From Atherinomorus stipes (taxonomy: Eukaryota > Chordata > Actinopteri > Atheriniformes > Atherinidae), in contig JALJCO010003521.1 of assembly GCA_023101725.1 (NCBI GenBank), positions 121,175 through 185,174 on the forward strand: 64,000 nt of DNA, given 5' to 3'. Position 1 is the first letter of the stretch, and every line of letters starts with the position of its first letter. Both the position numbers and the translations under genes were made by a program. Shown here one piece after another: positions 10,546-20,830 of this stretch. The notes beneath the pieces were generated by a model. It was given only the letters and a program-made list of their open reading frames with translations. It made no database searches and had not been told where the DNA came from.

Positions 10546-12329
10546 AACCAACTGCCAAATTTTTCGGCATCTGGGAGACTTTGGGGGTTTTTAACACCTC
10601 GTCAACTCTGCCTCGATTATGCAAATGAATCCAGGAACAAACAGCGTTCACCGTTAGAGCACATTGAGTCCTTCCGTGCTGCATCAGTCTGTATCTCTGT
10701 CAGAACACTGTGAAAAGCCCAGATATAACAGATAGTGAATTATTATAAAACCATCAAAACCATCTTCTTTTATCGGACTTGTCTAAAATAAGAAGTGTTT
10801 TTAAAGGAGTGATTTGATACGCTGTGAACAGAGGCGCGATGTGGGCTGAGAAGATGGGAAATTCTCTATTTTGATGTATTTCCCTGAAAAATGCCCAAAT
10901 ATGGTGCTTCTACATCAGTGGTGCTGACTCAGAGTCAGACACAAATATTCTTGACTTCTTATGGTGCATAAGATAATCCAAACATTTGGAACGTTCAGGG
11001 GCAAAATGTAACCGACAGGTTATAGCAGTTTGAATGAGTGTGGAATGTGTACTGGTGGATAGCCAAGTGGTTAGAGTTCTTGGCTTGTCCCAGACACGGC
11101 AGTCTTTATGCATGCATGTCATCTTCTATGTTTTTTTGTTTTGTTGTTTTTTTTTTTAATTCACCCGATTTGACATACAAATACCCTTCCCCCCTCAGCA
11201 AATACAAATACTGAATGCTTTGCACACCCATAACATATATGTATATATACACTGAACAGTTGGCAGTGACATTCAGTACTTGGCTGCAAGATTCAGATTC
11301 CCTGATATGTAAAACAATGGGGAGTGAATGGGCCAATTTAAAGGGGTAATGACATAGCAGTAAAAACTAGCTCATGTTGTTGGCATTTCTGCATAATGTC
11401 AAATCTCCAAAGAAAGAAAACGTAATTTTTTAAGGGGTTTGTTTTGAACACAGCTCCTCTAGTTAGTGGGTGGGATGAAAGGCTTTGGAGCAAGGCTATT
11501 GATTGGTACACTGATTGGCTATGCTTTTGGAGAAAGGAGTGGGTGGAATTGTAAAGGCTACTGTGAATGGGCACTTAGAAGTGGTCGTTTATAGAAAGAC
11601 AGATTTAGAAAATAAATAACTTAAGGTAATGACAAGGTTGTGGTCGCCTTGTCACTAGTCACTCTCCCACTCGAGTTGAAGCAGACAGGGGGGATGAAGC
11701 GGACGGTGCATAGACTGTTCGGGGGCTGTTTACTTGATAGTGTGCTCTTATTGGAGCAAATGAATTACGTAGAATGATAAGCTGCTGTCTGATTTAACCG
11801 TTTCTGAACAAAGAAACAAAGCTGACAGACCATAAACAGGAACTTTGATTCTCACTCTGGACATTCACATGGCCTCATCAGTGCACAACAGATAATATGA
11901 TACCCCCAAAACCCCAGAAACTATGGCAGTGGGGGGTGATCGGGGGGATCAGAAAATTTCTGGGAGGGCTGGTGTTACAAAAATGATACTTAAACTGAAA
12001 ATAAGAAAAAAAATTGGCGTCCACAAGAGCCGGCATACCTTCTGTTGTCTGGTCCGTGACCGTGTCAGTCTGTTTTGTCCAAACCACATCCATGTGACAG
12101 AAGTTGTCCCTCTTTTAACGACAAGCTCCTCGGTTTGGTTTTGGCTGGTCATCTTGTTGAGAACTAATTATCCTGGTCTGAAACGAGTCTGCCACCATCT
12201 CCCTCCATGTTTGTTTAGGTAAAGACATGTGTCCGTGCACGCATGCAGTGCCACATGTCTGTGCACTCGGTGCACCTTGACAAATAAATACAACAGTGAA
12301 GTGCCTAATCACACTTCACTGCAAATTGC
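10546..12329. other. No recognisable gene
   Basis: Short frames without motifs. Near 11050-11075 GGATAGCCAAGTGGTTAGAG resembles a tRNA A box, perhaps the head of a truncated SINE, but no B box follows. A TA-rich run lies near 11237-11250. Confidence 0.35.
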
Positions 12330-12450
12330 ATGAAGTTGTGCAGTTTTCAAGTATTTTGTCTTGTGTCAGTCATATCGTCAGTTATATTGTTATCACAAAT
12401 TTTCTAATTAATATCATTATAAATATTTTTGGCCATATCGCCCTGCCCTA
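12330..12450. mobile_element. Right-end fragment of a hAT element
   Basis: The sequence ends GGCCATATCGCCCTGCCCTA at 12450. Read inverted this is a familiar hAT terminus (TAGGGCAGGGCGATATGG). The left end was not found, so only a terminal fragment is called. Confidence 0.45.
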
Positions 12451-13421
12451 GTTGTGTTAGTATACCTTACTGGGCCAGTTTGGGGATGTGCCCAATTTTG
12501 GGCCTGTTGAGGGTAAAACAATAATCCTAGAAATAGGACAGACCAGGGCCTGTGTTTTCCAAACAGACGATTCCCTTTACACACCGCACTGCAAATAATG
12601 TGCTAATAAATGTGTTTTTTTGCCTGAAAGAATGCTGTCCAATCCTTTAGATTTTTTTCTGAGTGTACAAGAATGCGTATTTCAGAGCTGAAATTTAAAA
12701 AAAAAAAAAAGAGAAAAGAAAAAGAAAAATCCTATGGGGGACATGCCCCTGGATCCCCCCTAGAGAAGTTGGGTGTTTGTCATCTTTTTCATCTCTCATG
12801 AGTTTGCAGGTCTGAATATTATGTTGTTAAAGACTCAAAAACACATTTTAGAGTGTGCTATCCCTTTAACAATATTTGTGGTCACTAGATCTTTTAATCA
12901 TGTTATTATCTAACATACAGCAGAGCAGTTGTCTCCTTTATGTAAAGGCTGCATCAGCTGTTTGAGAGGAAACAGCTCGTCCTCACAGCCTGATTAAGTC
13001 ATACAAAACATGAGTAAATAGAATAAAAATACTGGAAAAGAAAAACAGGGTGTCCTCAAATGTGAAACACCTTCCCAAACATAGTCTGCGTCATTTTTCC
13101 CACCTGCAGGAGCTTTCACAGCTTAAGTCCAACCCTCGTGGTGTGGGAGGTAAAAACACCAGCCTTAAATATGGAGGCAGCGTGTGAATACTGTGTTCTG
13201 ATATAGATGACAGATCTCCGACCAGACGGCCCCAGATGGACATGCAACATACTGGAATGTGAAGGCTAGAGCTTGGACAGTGTGGAAGATTTCCCTGTGC
13301 CACATCTGTTACAGCAGCATTTACTGGCAAAGAAATGGATAGCAGTAAAAACTCTACCAGAATTCATTAGAAAATTATTCAAACACAAAGATGCTCATTT
13401 ATCTCAAGAATTTATAATCCT
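12451..13421. other. No recognisable gene
   Basis: An A-run occurs near 12699-12712. At about 12850-12860 GCTATCCCTTTAA resembles the right end of a TTAA-type MITE, without a visible left partner. Otherwise featureless up to the piggyBac element. Confidence 0.35.
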
Positions 13422-13425
13422 TTAA

Positions 13426-13440
13426 CTCATTGAGTGCCAG
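13426..13440 (+). repeat. piggyBac left terminal inverted repeat
   Basis: CTCATTGAGTGCCAG directly follows the TTAA at 13422-13425. It is the transposase's expected end-recognition sequence, on the 3' side of the gene. Confidence 0.85.
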
Positions 13441-14003
13441 CCATTTTCAGAGCAGATAGTCCCTGGGTGCCAGCGTTTTGGGCTATTTTAACTGATCTTT
13501 CAAGACCCACAGAATATTTAGTTTTATGACTACATGAAAATTTACAGTCCCCAAAAGAACATCTGAGATTGTTTTTTCATCAGAAAAAAAAAATGTTTCT
13601 AGCACTTTCTGATCTTTAGAAATCAGCTGTTGAACATAGTGTGGTTTTAGCAAAAACATCAGATTCTGACCAAAAACCAGAGAAAATTGGCTTTTTCTGC
13701 AGAGAGGGCGGAACAGAGACTAACACCAATATTTTTTTGTTTTAGTGGCCTCTCAAACATTTGTACAGTTGTTTACTTCTATAGAACAACCAAAACAACT
13801 TAGAATGCCAAAATATTTATTTCCAAATACTTCATAAAAAATGTTTTTATGTTTGAGAAAACATTTACGTCAGACAATAAATCAGCTTTTCATGTTGGAG
13901 GAAAAAAAAAAAATACTGATCATGTGCATTTCTGTTCCCACAATAATTCAGCTCTTTATGTTTGACAAAACAAACTATTTACTGTACATATGTGTGTGTG
14001 CAA

Positions 14004-14069
14004 CTACCATACAAAACAAAATTACGCTTTGTAACAAATTACAAAGCATAATTTTGTTTTGTATGGTAG
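14004..14069. other. Long hairpin across the transposase stop codon
   Basis: Two 31-nt arms (14004-14034 and 14039-14069) are reverse complements with one mismatch and a 4-nt loop (CAAA). The right arm begins exactly at the transposase stop codon (14039-14041) and covers its last ten or so sense codons. The transcript would fold tightly at the end of the ORF. It may be a local template-switch product, or it may affect termination or 3'-end formation. Confidence 0.8.
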
Positions 14070-16078
14070 GCAGTAAAACATTCTCCTGGGTGCAGGTGGA
14101 CATAACAGGACCTACACCATATCCTTGTTTCACTGCGCCTCCCCCTCCGTGCGCACACCCTGCACCTCCTCCCCCGCCACTCCCTTTTACCAGATGTTTG
14201 CAGCTGCACCAGCACATGCTGGCTGATCTTCCCATCCAGCCAGCTCTCAGGGTCCTTGTTGTAGGGTGCCCTCTGGGTGCCACAGTTCTCTGCCTCACCC
14301 AGTGCTTCCTCAGCTACATTGTCCTCCTTCTCCTCCTGCTCCACACTCCTCTCAGCTGTCCGGGACCTTGCCACTTCCCGTATGAAATCCAGGTGGAACA
14401 TGCTCTGCCCTGGGTTTCTGGCTTTAAACAGCACATGGGCATTGAAAAGTGCCAGCTGGAACAGGTAGGTCACAAACTTTTTAGACCAGTTGTGTGATCT
14501 ACGGGTGAAGGGGTAGTAAGTAATGTTCTGGTCCAGTTTATCTACCCCATTCATCCATGTATTGTAGGCCACAACACACTCTGGCTTGAGCTGGGGGAGT
14601 TTGGCCCTCTGTTCCCGGCTCCAAACCTCCACACTTTGCATCTGGTCCTGGTGACAGGTTGTGACCATTTTCACAGTACGTTTGTCCTGCCACGCCAGGA
14701 CCATCATGTGTCCATTGTGGTAAGCAACTTTCCCCCCAGCCCCCAAGCTGGACTTGGTCAGATCTGTGATGTCTCTTGGCTCCCCTCTGTTCTTTCTGAG
14801 CGTCCCGCAGACGTTAGTCTTGGCCTCCAGCAGGCGCTCACAGAGGGACACAGAATTGTAATAGTTGTCCATGTACACCGTGTACCCATGGCCTGTGAGC
14901 CGGTCCAGGAGGGTGAACACGGTGTCTTGCAGTGTGCTGGCCTCTCCCACGTATGGTTTCATGTTGAAGCAGTAGCCCGTGAAGCTGTCACACAGAATGT
15001 ACGACTTGATGCCATACTTCACGGGCTTCTGCGGGTTGTACACCCTGAAGCAGAGCCGACCCCGCCACTTCATCATCCCCTCATCAATGCAGATATTCCT
15101 CCCAGGCTGGAACATCTCCTTGAATTTACCGACCAAGCAATCCAGCACTGGCCGGATTTTATACAGGCGGTCAGCTGCATCCTGCTCCCTGTTGTTGTTG
15201 AAGTGCAGGAACCGCCAGATCAGCTGGAACTGATTCCTGGACATAATTCTGGAGAAATAAGGGGTGATATCCATCTCATCCGTTGTCCAGTATGACTTCA
15301 GGCTCGGTTTCCTGACGTACCCCGTGATGAATGTCAGTCCAAAAAACTTTTTCAACTCTCGGACTGACACAGGTCTCCATGCGCGCCCCCGGCTGTGTGG
15401 CTTCATCTCTGGGTTGACCTCGAAAAACTGGCGGGCATATAAGTTTGTCTGCTCCATTATATGCCCGAGCAGCTCATCGGTGACAAGCAGCTCCAGGAAC
15501 TCGACCGGCCGGTCGGAATCCAGCTCCTTAGCAGTGCCCCGGGGACCTGGATCCACCGTGAAGGTGATAGGGTGCGGCTGCCAGCCGGATTTCAGCCACT
15601 GTGCCTCTTCCTTCTCCCCATGACGCCGGCTTTCAGGACGGCCACTCCCTCTCCCTCTGCTGCTGGGGCCGCTGGCTGAATCGTTGGTGGCACCGGTTCT
15701 AACGCTGGCCACACTCCGCCGTCTCTCCTCTGCGGCTGGAAACGAGTCGCTGCTGTCACCAGATGTTCCAGACGGTAACCATTCCTCCGATGAATCTGGG
15801 TCAGGTTCGCTAAGCTCAGATTCATTCGATGAATCCCGCCGACTGGTTGCTGAGGAGCGGCCTTTCTTTGAAGTTCGCCGACTTTGCTCCTGCGGCTCGG
15901 ACAAAACTTGCCTTTCCGCCGATGAGCAGCTCGCCTCCACCGACGTCTCCCCTCCACGATCGCCACCTTCCTTCCTCTCGAGTGCCTCACCGCCTCTGCC
16001 TCTAGCATCACCACGACTCAAACTTTCTGTTATCGATTGTTGCCTCCACCCTCCTACACCTGCCGCTCTCCTCGCCAT
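14039..16078 (-). CDS. piggyBac transposase (PGBD family), 679 aa, intact
   Basis: This is a DDE-type DNA transposase that excises and inserts TTAA-flanked elements. An upstream in-frame GTG exists, but the eukaryotic start is the ATG at 16076-16078 (GAAATGG context, purine at -3 and G at +4). Residues 1-160 are a low-complexity charged N-terminus rich in Ser, Arg and Glu. The DDE_Tnp_1_7 core runs about 190-570. Candidate catalytic aspartates are D332 (CIDEGMMKWRG), D404 (VYMDNYYNS) and D513, with D516 also conserved (NGVDKLDQ). The C-terminal cysteine-rich domain begins at C639: CRVC, then CRSC at 655-658, followed by HLHPGEC and a terminal His, as in zinc-binding piggyBac tails. The length matches active family members and there are no internal stops or frameshifts. 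The 3' end lies in a hairpin (14004-14069). Higher GC than its surroundings suits a recent insertion. Domestication is unlikely because both TIRs are kept. Confidence 0.92.
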   Translation of the reverse strand: MARRAAGVGGWRQQSITESLSRGDARGRGGEALERKEGGDRGGETSVEASCSSAERQVLSEPQEQSRRTSKKGRSSATSRRDSSNESELSEPDPDSSEEWLPSGTSGDSSDSFPAAEERRRSVASVRTGATNDSASGPSSRGRGSGRPESRRHGEKEEAQWLKSGWQPHPITFTVDPGPRGTAKELDSDRPVEFLELLVTDELLGHIMEQTNLYARQFFEVNPEMKPHSRGRAWRPVSVRELKKFFGLTFITGYVRKPSLKSYWTTDEMDITPYFSRIMSRNQFQLIWRFLHFNNNREQDAADRLYKIRPVLDCLVGKFKEMFQPGRNICIDEGMMKWRGRLCFRVYNPQKPVKYGIKSYILCDSFTGYCFNMKPYVGEASTLQDTVFTLLDRLTGHGYTVYMDNYYNSVSLCERLLEAKTNVCGTLRKNRGEPRDITDLTKSSLGAGGKVAYHNGHMMVLAWQDKRTVKMVTTCHQDQMQSVEVWSREQRAKLPQLKPECVVAYNTWMNGVDKLDQNITYYPFTRRSHNWSKKFVTYLFQLALFNAHVLFKARNPGQSMFHLDFIREVARSRTAERSVEQEEKEDNVAEEALGEAENCGTQRAPYNKDPESWLDGKISQHVLVQLQTSGKREWRGRRCRVCARRGRRSETRIWCRSCYVHLHPGECFTAYHTKQNYAL

Positions 16079-16459
16079 TTCTCCCACGTTTACTACTTCT
16101 TCTTCGATTTCTTCTTCTTCTTCTTCCTCCTCCTCGTTTGACGGTTGGCATCCAGCTTATTGGTGCTTTGCCGCCACCTACTGTTTCGGAGTGTGGGCTA
16201 GATCTGTTGATCCGCACATATCTCACCCCTTCTTCTGCCCTTTGTTTTTCTCTGATCATACCACTCGACAGTGATCGCACCATCTAGTGGTGATTTACGG
16301 TTTAACACTTAAAGGGACAAGCCTGATATTTACATCAAACCTATCAGACTCTTCTCATGCATTTCATATTAAAAAAAGCAATTGGCGGCGAACGCCGCGA
16401 ATGGGACCAAACGGTTGGATTTAAATTAGCGGCGAACGCCACCTATGGCACTCAAAGAG
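16079..16459 (-). promoter_or_regulatory. 5' flank of the piggyBac transposase and right TIR
   Basis: On the sense (minus) strand this holds a GA-rich tract (16096-16139, TTC/TCC on plus) just upstream of the ATG, then AT-rich sequence. Near the end are two copies of GCGGCGAACGCC about 44 bp apart (about 16386 and 16430) and the TIR at 16445-16459. Promoter and transposase-binding sites should lie here, but no TATA box could be fixed with confidence. Confidence 0.5.
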
Positions 16460-16559
16460 TTAACCCGCAACAATTGCCAAGTAACACTGAAAAATAAGAA
16501 CTTAATTCCTGAGTCACCTAAAGGTCTCCTGCTTAAAAACCTAACAGTAATGTCCTGAC

Positions 16560-17030
16560 AAAATGATCAGGGTTCTGATGGTATGGGGTCAGATCAGGGC
16601 TCTGATGGTATGGGGTCAGATCAGGGTTCTGATGGCATGGGTTCAGATTGGGGTTCTGATGGTATGGGGTCAGATCGGGGTTATGGTGGTATGGGTTCAG
16701 ATTGGGGTTCTGATGGTATGGGGTCAGATCGGGGTTATGGTGGTATGGGTTCAGATTGGGGTTCTGATGGCATGGGTTCAGATCTGGGTTCTAATTGGTA
16801 TGGGTTCAGATCAGGGTTCTGATGGCATGGGGTCAGATCAGGGTTCTGATGGTATGGGGTCAGATCGGGGTTCTGATGGTATGAGGTCAGATCTGGGTTC
16901 TAATTGGTATGGGTTCAGATCAGGGTTCTGATGGTATGGGGTCAGATCGGGGTTCTGATGGTATGGGTTCAGATCTGGGTTCTGATGGTATGGGGTCAGA
17001 TCGTGGTTCTGATGGTATGGGTTCAGACTT
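16560..17030 (+). repeat. 27-bp minisatellite, about 17 copies
   Basis: The tandem unit is close to ATGGTATGGGGTCAG plus ATCGGGGTTCTG, 27 bp, with scattered variants (TTATGGTGG, TAATTGG). The unit is a multiple of three without stops, so two frames stay open and give MGSDQGSDG-type and MVWGQIRVL-type peptides. These are repeat artefacts; no start context or downstream gene supports coding. Confidence 0.85.
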
Positions 17031-17850
17031 TACAGCCACATCTACTGTCTTTAATCTACAGCCTGTCTAGGGACCTTAATGCAGTTTCCAAGAAGACCTC
17101 GAGGAACCACCTCCTGAAAAGAATACGAAGACCGAGGAGGACTCGGTCTGGTCTGACCTGCATTCCAGTCCTGTCCCTCGTAGAGAATGTTGGAGAGATT
17201 ACAAATCTGAAATGCAGCCTCTCTGTACTGCTGGAAGGTTCAAGTTAAATGTTGGAATTCACTGGACAAAGTCCCAACCAAGAGGAGAAAGCGTGAAAAA
17301 CAACAACTCAAACGTGCGGGGTAGGATTAAGCTGTTCCATTGTTCCATTTTATCTTTCCAAGTGCAGAATAGTCATCTTTGAGGAAAACTGTCTGCATTT
17401 GTTGGATCATTTGAGGAAACAGTAAAAGAACAAACCATTCACTGCAGGGAAAGTGTGTTTCCACTCAGATCTCTCGCAGCTTGAAATTAAACAAATGTTG
17501 CAGCCTGCACAAAGGGCCAGCAGAGTCTATTCTTTCAGTTCTGCTCTATTACACTCAATTTAACAAAACTTAAAGAGTCAGCCCTCTTCCCTGCTTTATT
17601 CCGGTTGTTCTTTCCAACTCGCTGCACAAAGCATAGGCTTTAAATGCCCTAGAGGACGCACTGTGCTATGTTTGTGCTACTGATGATTTCAAGATGTTGC
17701 TCATGCTTTTTGTCACTGTGATCACGAGTTCGTCCTCCCCCACATTATCACGTTTTTTAAAAAGCTCATAGGCTTGCATTGTAGACTGGTTTAATAAAAC
17801 TGTCTTGATGTATGCAGGAAGAGACAGTGAAAAGTTTGTAGATCATAACT
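17031..17850. other. No recognisable gene
   Basis: Mixed-composition sequence between the minisatellite and a hAT MITE. The minisatellite frame continues to about 17248 with non-repetitive residues, but nothing is recognisable. Confidence 0.4.
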
Positions 17851-18063
17851 CAGTGTTTCTCAATCCTGGTCCTCAGGGACCCCTGCCCTGCTGGTTTTCA
17901 AGATATTCCTACTTCAACACACCTGACTCAGATGAATGGCTTGTTAGCAGCTTGCAAAGAACTTGATAGGCATTTGAGTTGATCTGAATCAGGGGAAGTG
18001 GAGTTGGAAACCTGGAATACATGCAGGGCAGGGGTCCCTGAGGACCAGGGTTGAGAAACCCTT
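17851..18063. mobile_element. hAT MITE with perfect 8-bp TSD
   Basis: The 8-bp TCATAACT flanks it exactly (17843-17850 and 18064-18071). The left end CAGTGTTTCTCAATCCTGG is mirrored by the right, whose inverse reads AAGGGTTTCTCAACCCTGG. The 213-bp body is homologous to the MITE at 7106-7324. Confidence 0.85.
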
Positions 18064-18568
18064 TCATAACTCAGACTCCAGTGCAAGTTTCTCCTTGAAC
18101 AGATGTGACAGCATTAACACATGTGTGACCATCACCTGGTACATACAGACATGGAAAAAATTGTTGGAACCCCTCGGTTTACGAAAGAATAACCCACAGT
18201 TGTCCCAGAAATAACTTGAATCTGTTGAAACTAATAACGTTCTATGAAAATTAACCAATGAAAGTGTCCCTTTTGTCACAATATTTTCAGTTTTTTCTAG
18301 GCGTACCATCATTTTCTTCCAGGCCTGTTTCATGAGTTTATTTTATTTTTTAATAATTCTGTTGAAACGTGGTTGAAAAGCAATGTCTGACTTTCATTGG
18401 TTAATGGGCTCTATGCACAGCTCCACTACTTCCTGAACTGTTTCCTGTCTTTCCTTACTGGATGAACTGATGAATCCAGGCGTGCCTGACCTCAGTAATT
18501 GGCCAGACACACATGGATTAATCAGTTGGCCCAGTAATGAAAGACAGGAAACAAAGACGCTCCCTTAA

Positions 18569-19043
18569 GCCCCGTTTCCACCAGCGGGTCTGGGTCGGGT
18601 CGGGCCGGATCGGTCCACGTTTTTTTGCGTCTCCACAGATAAAAACTGGGACGGGTACCCTTATATCCGACCCGACCCGGCCTACTTTTTTGGCACCCTT
18701 CGGTAGAGGTACTGATCTAACCGATCCGGACCAAAGAGGCGGAGCTAACACAAAGCAATACTTTGATTTGTTGAAAAATCTTACTTCCCTCCTGACCAAG
18801 CGTAAAAACAAAGCTGGGGTGACTCCTTTTGTTTCTGTCACGTGTGGCGCGATGTTTTGGTTAAACGGCGTTGCACAGCGATGATGTCACGCGATCACGT
18901 AGCAGGGCTGTCCAGCACCTCCAGAGTAAGGGTATAGGTTGCTGTGGGGACGCAGCGCGAAATCAACACATCCGTACCAAAACCCACCCGATCCGGCCTG
19001 GCCCGACCTGACCCGACCCAGACCCGCGGGTGGAAACGGGGCT
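18569..19043. mobile_element. PIF/Harbinger MITE, GC-rich TIRs
   Basis: TSD is TTA (18566-18568 and 19044-19046). The ends begin AGCCCCGTTTCCACCAGCGG and, inverted, AGCCCCGTTTCCACCCGCGG. The inverted match continues into GGGTCTGGGTCGGGTC-type sequence, about 35 bp or more. Length is 475 bp, with no transposase. Frames within it are by-products. Confidence 0.85.
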
Positions 19044-19799
19044 TTAAGTGCAGGACGTTGTGTTGAGTTGTGCATAGAGCCCATTTTCACAGAATTTTTT
19101 ATTTGATTGATTGTTTGTCCTTATACAGGAAATTTGCTTCCACCACCTGTACAGCCACAAAGAGACATACAACAACGAATAAAACATAAACATATACCTC
19201 TGACCACCAATGCCCACCACCCACACATTTGACAACACATTAAAGGCCTCCTTCCACTGAAAACCCGTTTAACTTGCTCCTTCTGAAATACGGAGGGTTT
19301 CCCCTTGTTTCTTCACATGCTGACTTGCTAGCGTTGCGTTCCCCCAGTCGGCTGTTCTTTCTCATCAGAGAAACAATACGAAGAAAAGAGCGAATCGGGA
19401 ACAGCCTCACACTTCTACGTAACATTGCAAATAGCGTATCCCACGGGGGTTTCTATCTGTCCATTGGAAGGCAGGTAACCCTCCACTACACACTAGAAGT
19501 AAAGACGGCACGACTGTGCTCGGGTTGAGAAGCTAATTAGCTAACTGTTTGTTAGATGATGGAACAAATTTGTTTGTCGGCTCTATTTCCTGTCTGTAGC
19601 GAAATAAGAGCGGAGGGCGGAGCTTCCTTCATACACTGATGGGAGGCAGCCAATCAGACGGAAATTCATGAGAAGGACCCGGAAGCTGCCGTTGGACCAC
19701 AAGCCTCTTTCTAGTATACAAATACAGCTGGATACAAAGATACCAGAAGGTTTTTTAAACAGAAACGATGCAGAATGCATTCAATAATAATGGAGAACA

Positions 19800-20545
19800 C
19801 AGAAATATTAATGAAATGACCATGGAAGTACAACTTTAAATTACATTCTTCCCAGTGTTCTATTCAGTTGTATTACTGCATATGGAATAACGCTTTCGCT
19901 GAATTAAACCCTTTTCCAACTTATTGTTCTGTACCGGTGTCCAGACGGGAGCAGTGTGAAATATGGGTTTAGGGGGTGACTGGGGTCAAGAGCTATCGTA
20001 CGCACTTTCCGTACTGTGGCTGTGATGTTGAGATCTGAGAGGTTGGGAGTGGAAAGTCCAATAATTTTTTGTCGATTTCTGTGTGATTTGTATTAGTCTG
20101 TTTCTATTGGGAGTAGCCAGTATGTTGAAGAAGCAGGGGAAACAGTAGAGGAGGATGGGTTGAATAATGCTTAAGAGTGGGGGCAACTTACAGCACCTTT
20201 AATGAACGAATGTTGGAGAGTCTTTGTTGGCAACGTTTATTGATGTCCATGGTGTATTGATCAAAGCTCAGTTTATTGTCCAGTGCGAGTCCCAAATACT
20301 TGCGGCTCTCCACCATTTCAACCAGTTCATTTGATATTTTTACAGGGTTATGGATGATGGTTAGGGCTATTCTGCAGGGGGACTGAAAAACCAGTTCCTT
20401 TGTTTAAGAAACATTAATGTCCAAATAGTTCTCTGTACCCCTCTGCGTCAGATGAGAGATGGACCTGCGGTAGTACCAGAGGTGTTGTTGAGTAGTGCAA
20501 CAACTGCAGTGTCATCAGAGTATTTAATGATTTTGTTAGATTCAA
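19800..20545 (-). pseudogene. LINE (Rex1/L2-like) reverse transcriptase, 3' fragment
   Basis: Minus-strand translation gives KYSDDTAVVALL near 20520, the RT catalytic box in its YxDD form. Downstream, in several frames, come SRKYLGL/HLDNKLSF-like sequence and a Rex1-like C-terminal part (NRNRLIQITQKS near 20080). Multiple frameshifts and stops make it non-functional. It ends at the homopolymer-rich block at 20575. Confidence 0.6.
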
Positions 20546-20574
20546 GTTATTTCTTTGACAACTGTGGGTTTTTG

Positions 20575-20830
20575 TGATGGGGCTAAAATGGAAAAAAGGG
20601 GGGGCTTCCCAAGGGAAAGTGAGAAAAAAAAAAAAGGGGGGATAGGGGGGGGGGGGAGAGAAGAAGGGAGGAGAAAATAAAAAAAAAAAGGGAAAAAATG
20701 GGAAAAAAGGGGGGTTTATAAGGGGGGGAGAAAAAGGAATTAGGGGTTTAATAAAAAAAAAATAAAAAAATTAAACTGGGGGGGGTAGGGAAAGAATACA
20801 AAATTAAAAAAAAAAAGAACAAGGGGGGGG
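20575..20830. repeat. Purine homopolymer-rich block
   Basis: Long runs of A and G alternate (A12, G13-15 and similar) with almost no C. This is either a degenerate poly-purine tract or badly resolved sequence. No biological feature should be inferred from it. Confidence 0.7.

Larger units (their letters stand above)
13422..16463 (-). mobile_element. Complete piggyBac transposon
   Basis: The element is 13426-16459 (3,034 bp), flanked by TTAA at 13422-13425 and 16460-16463. TIRs are CTCATTGAGTGCCAG at the left and, read inverted, CTCTTTGAGTGCCAT at the right (13/15 identical). It encodes one uninterrupted transposase (14039-16078, minus). Near the right end the 12-mer GCGGCGAACGCC occurs twice, and near the left end GAGTGCCAGC is echoed as GGGTGCCAGCG. 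Terminal repeats, TSDs and gene are all present, so it is structurally autonomous. A relic of a related element's left end is at 37676-38860. Confidence 0.9.

Noticed and set aside
11048..11100. tRNA gene suggested by an A-box-like stretch
   Set aside because: No B box or cloverleaf pairing follows; at most a truncated SINE head.
13841..14497. 218-aa plus-strand frame over the piggyBac 3' region
   Set aside because: Antisense shadow of the transposase and its hairpin; no domain and composition follows the gene on the other strand. The same applies to the 219-aa (14636-15295) and 196-aa (15684-16274) plus frames.
16079..16087. GTG start nine bases upstream for the transposase
   Set aside because: Eukaryotic genes start at ATG; the ATG at 16076-16078 has a good context.
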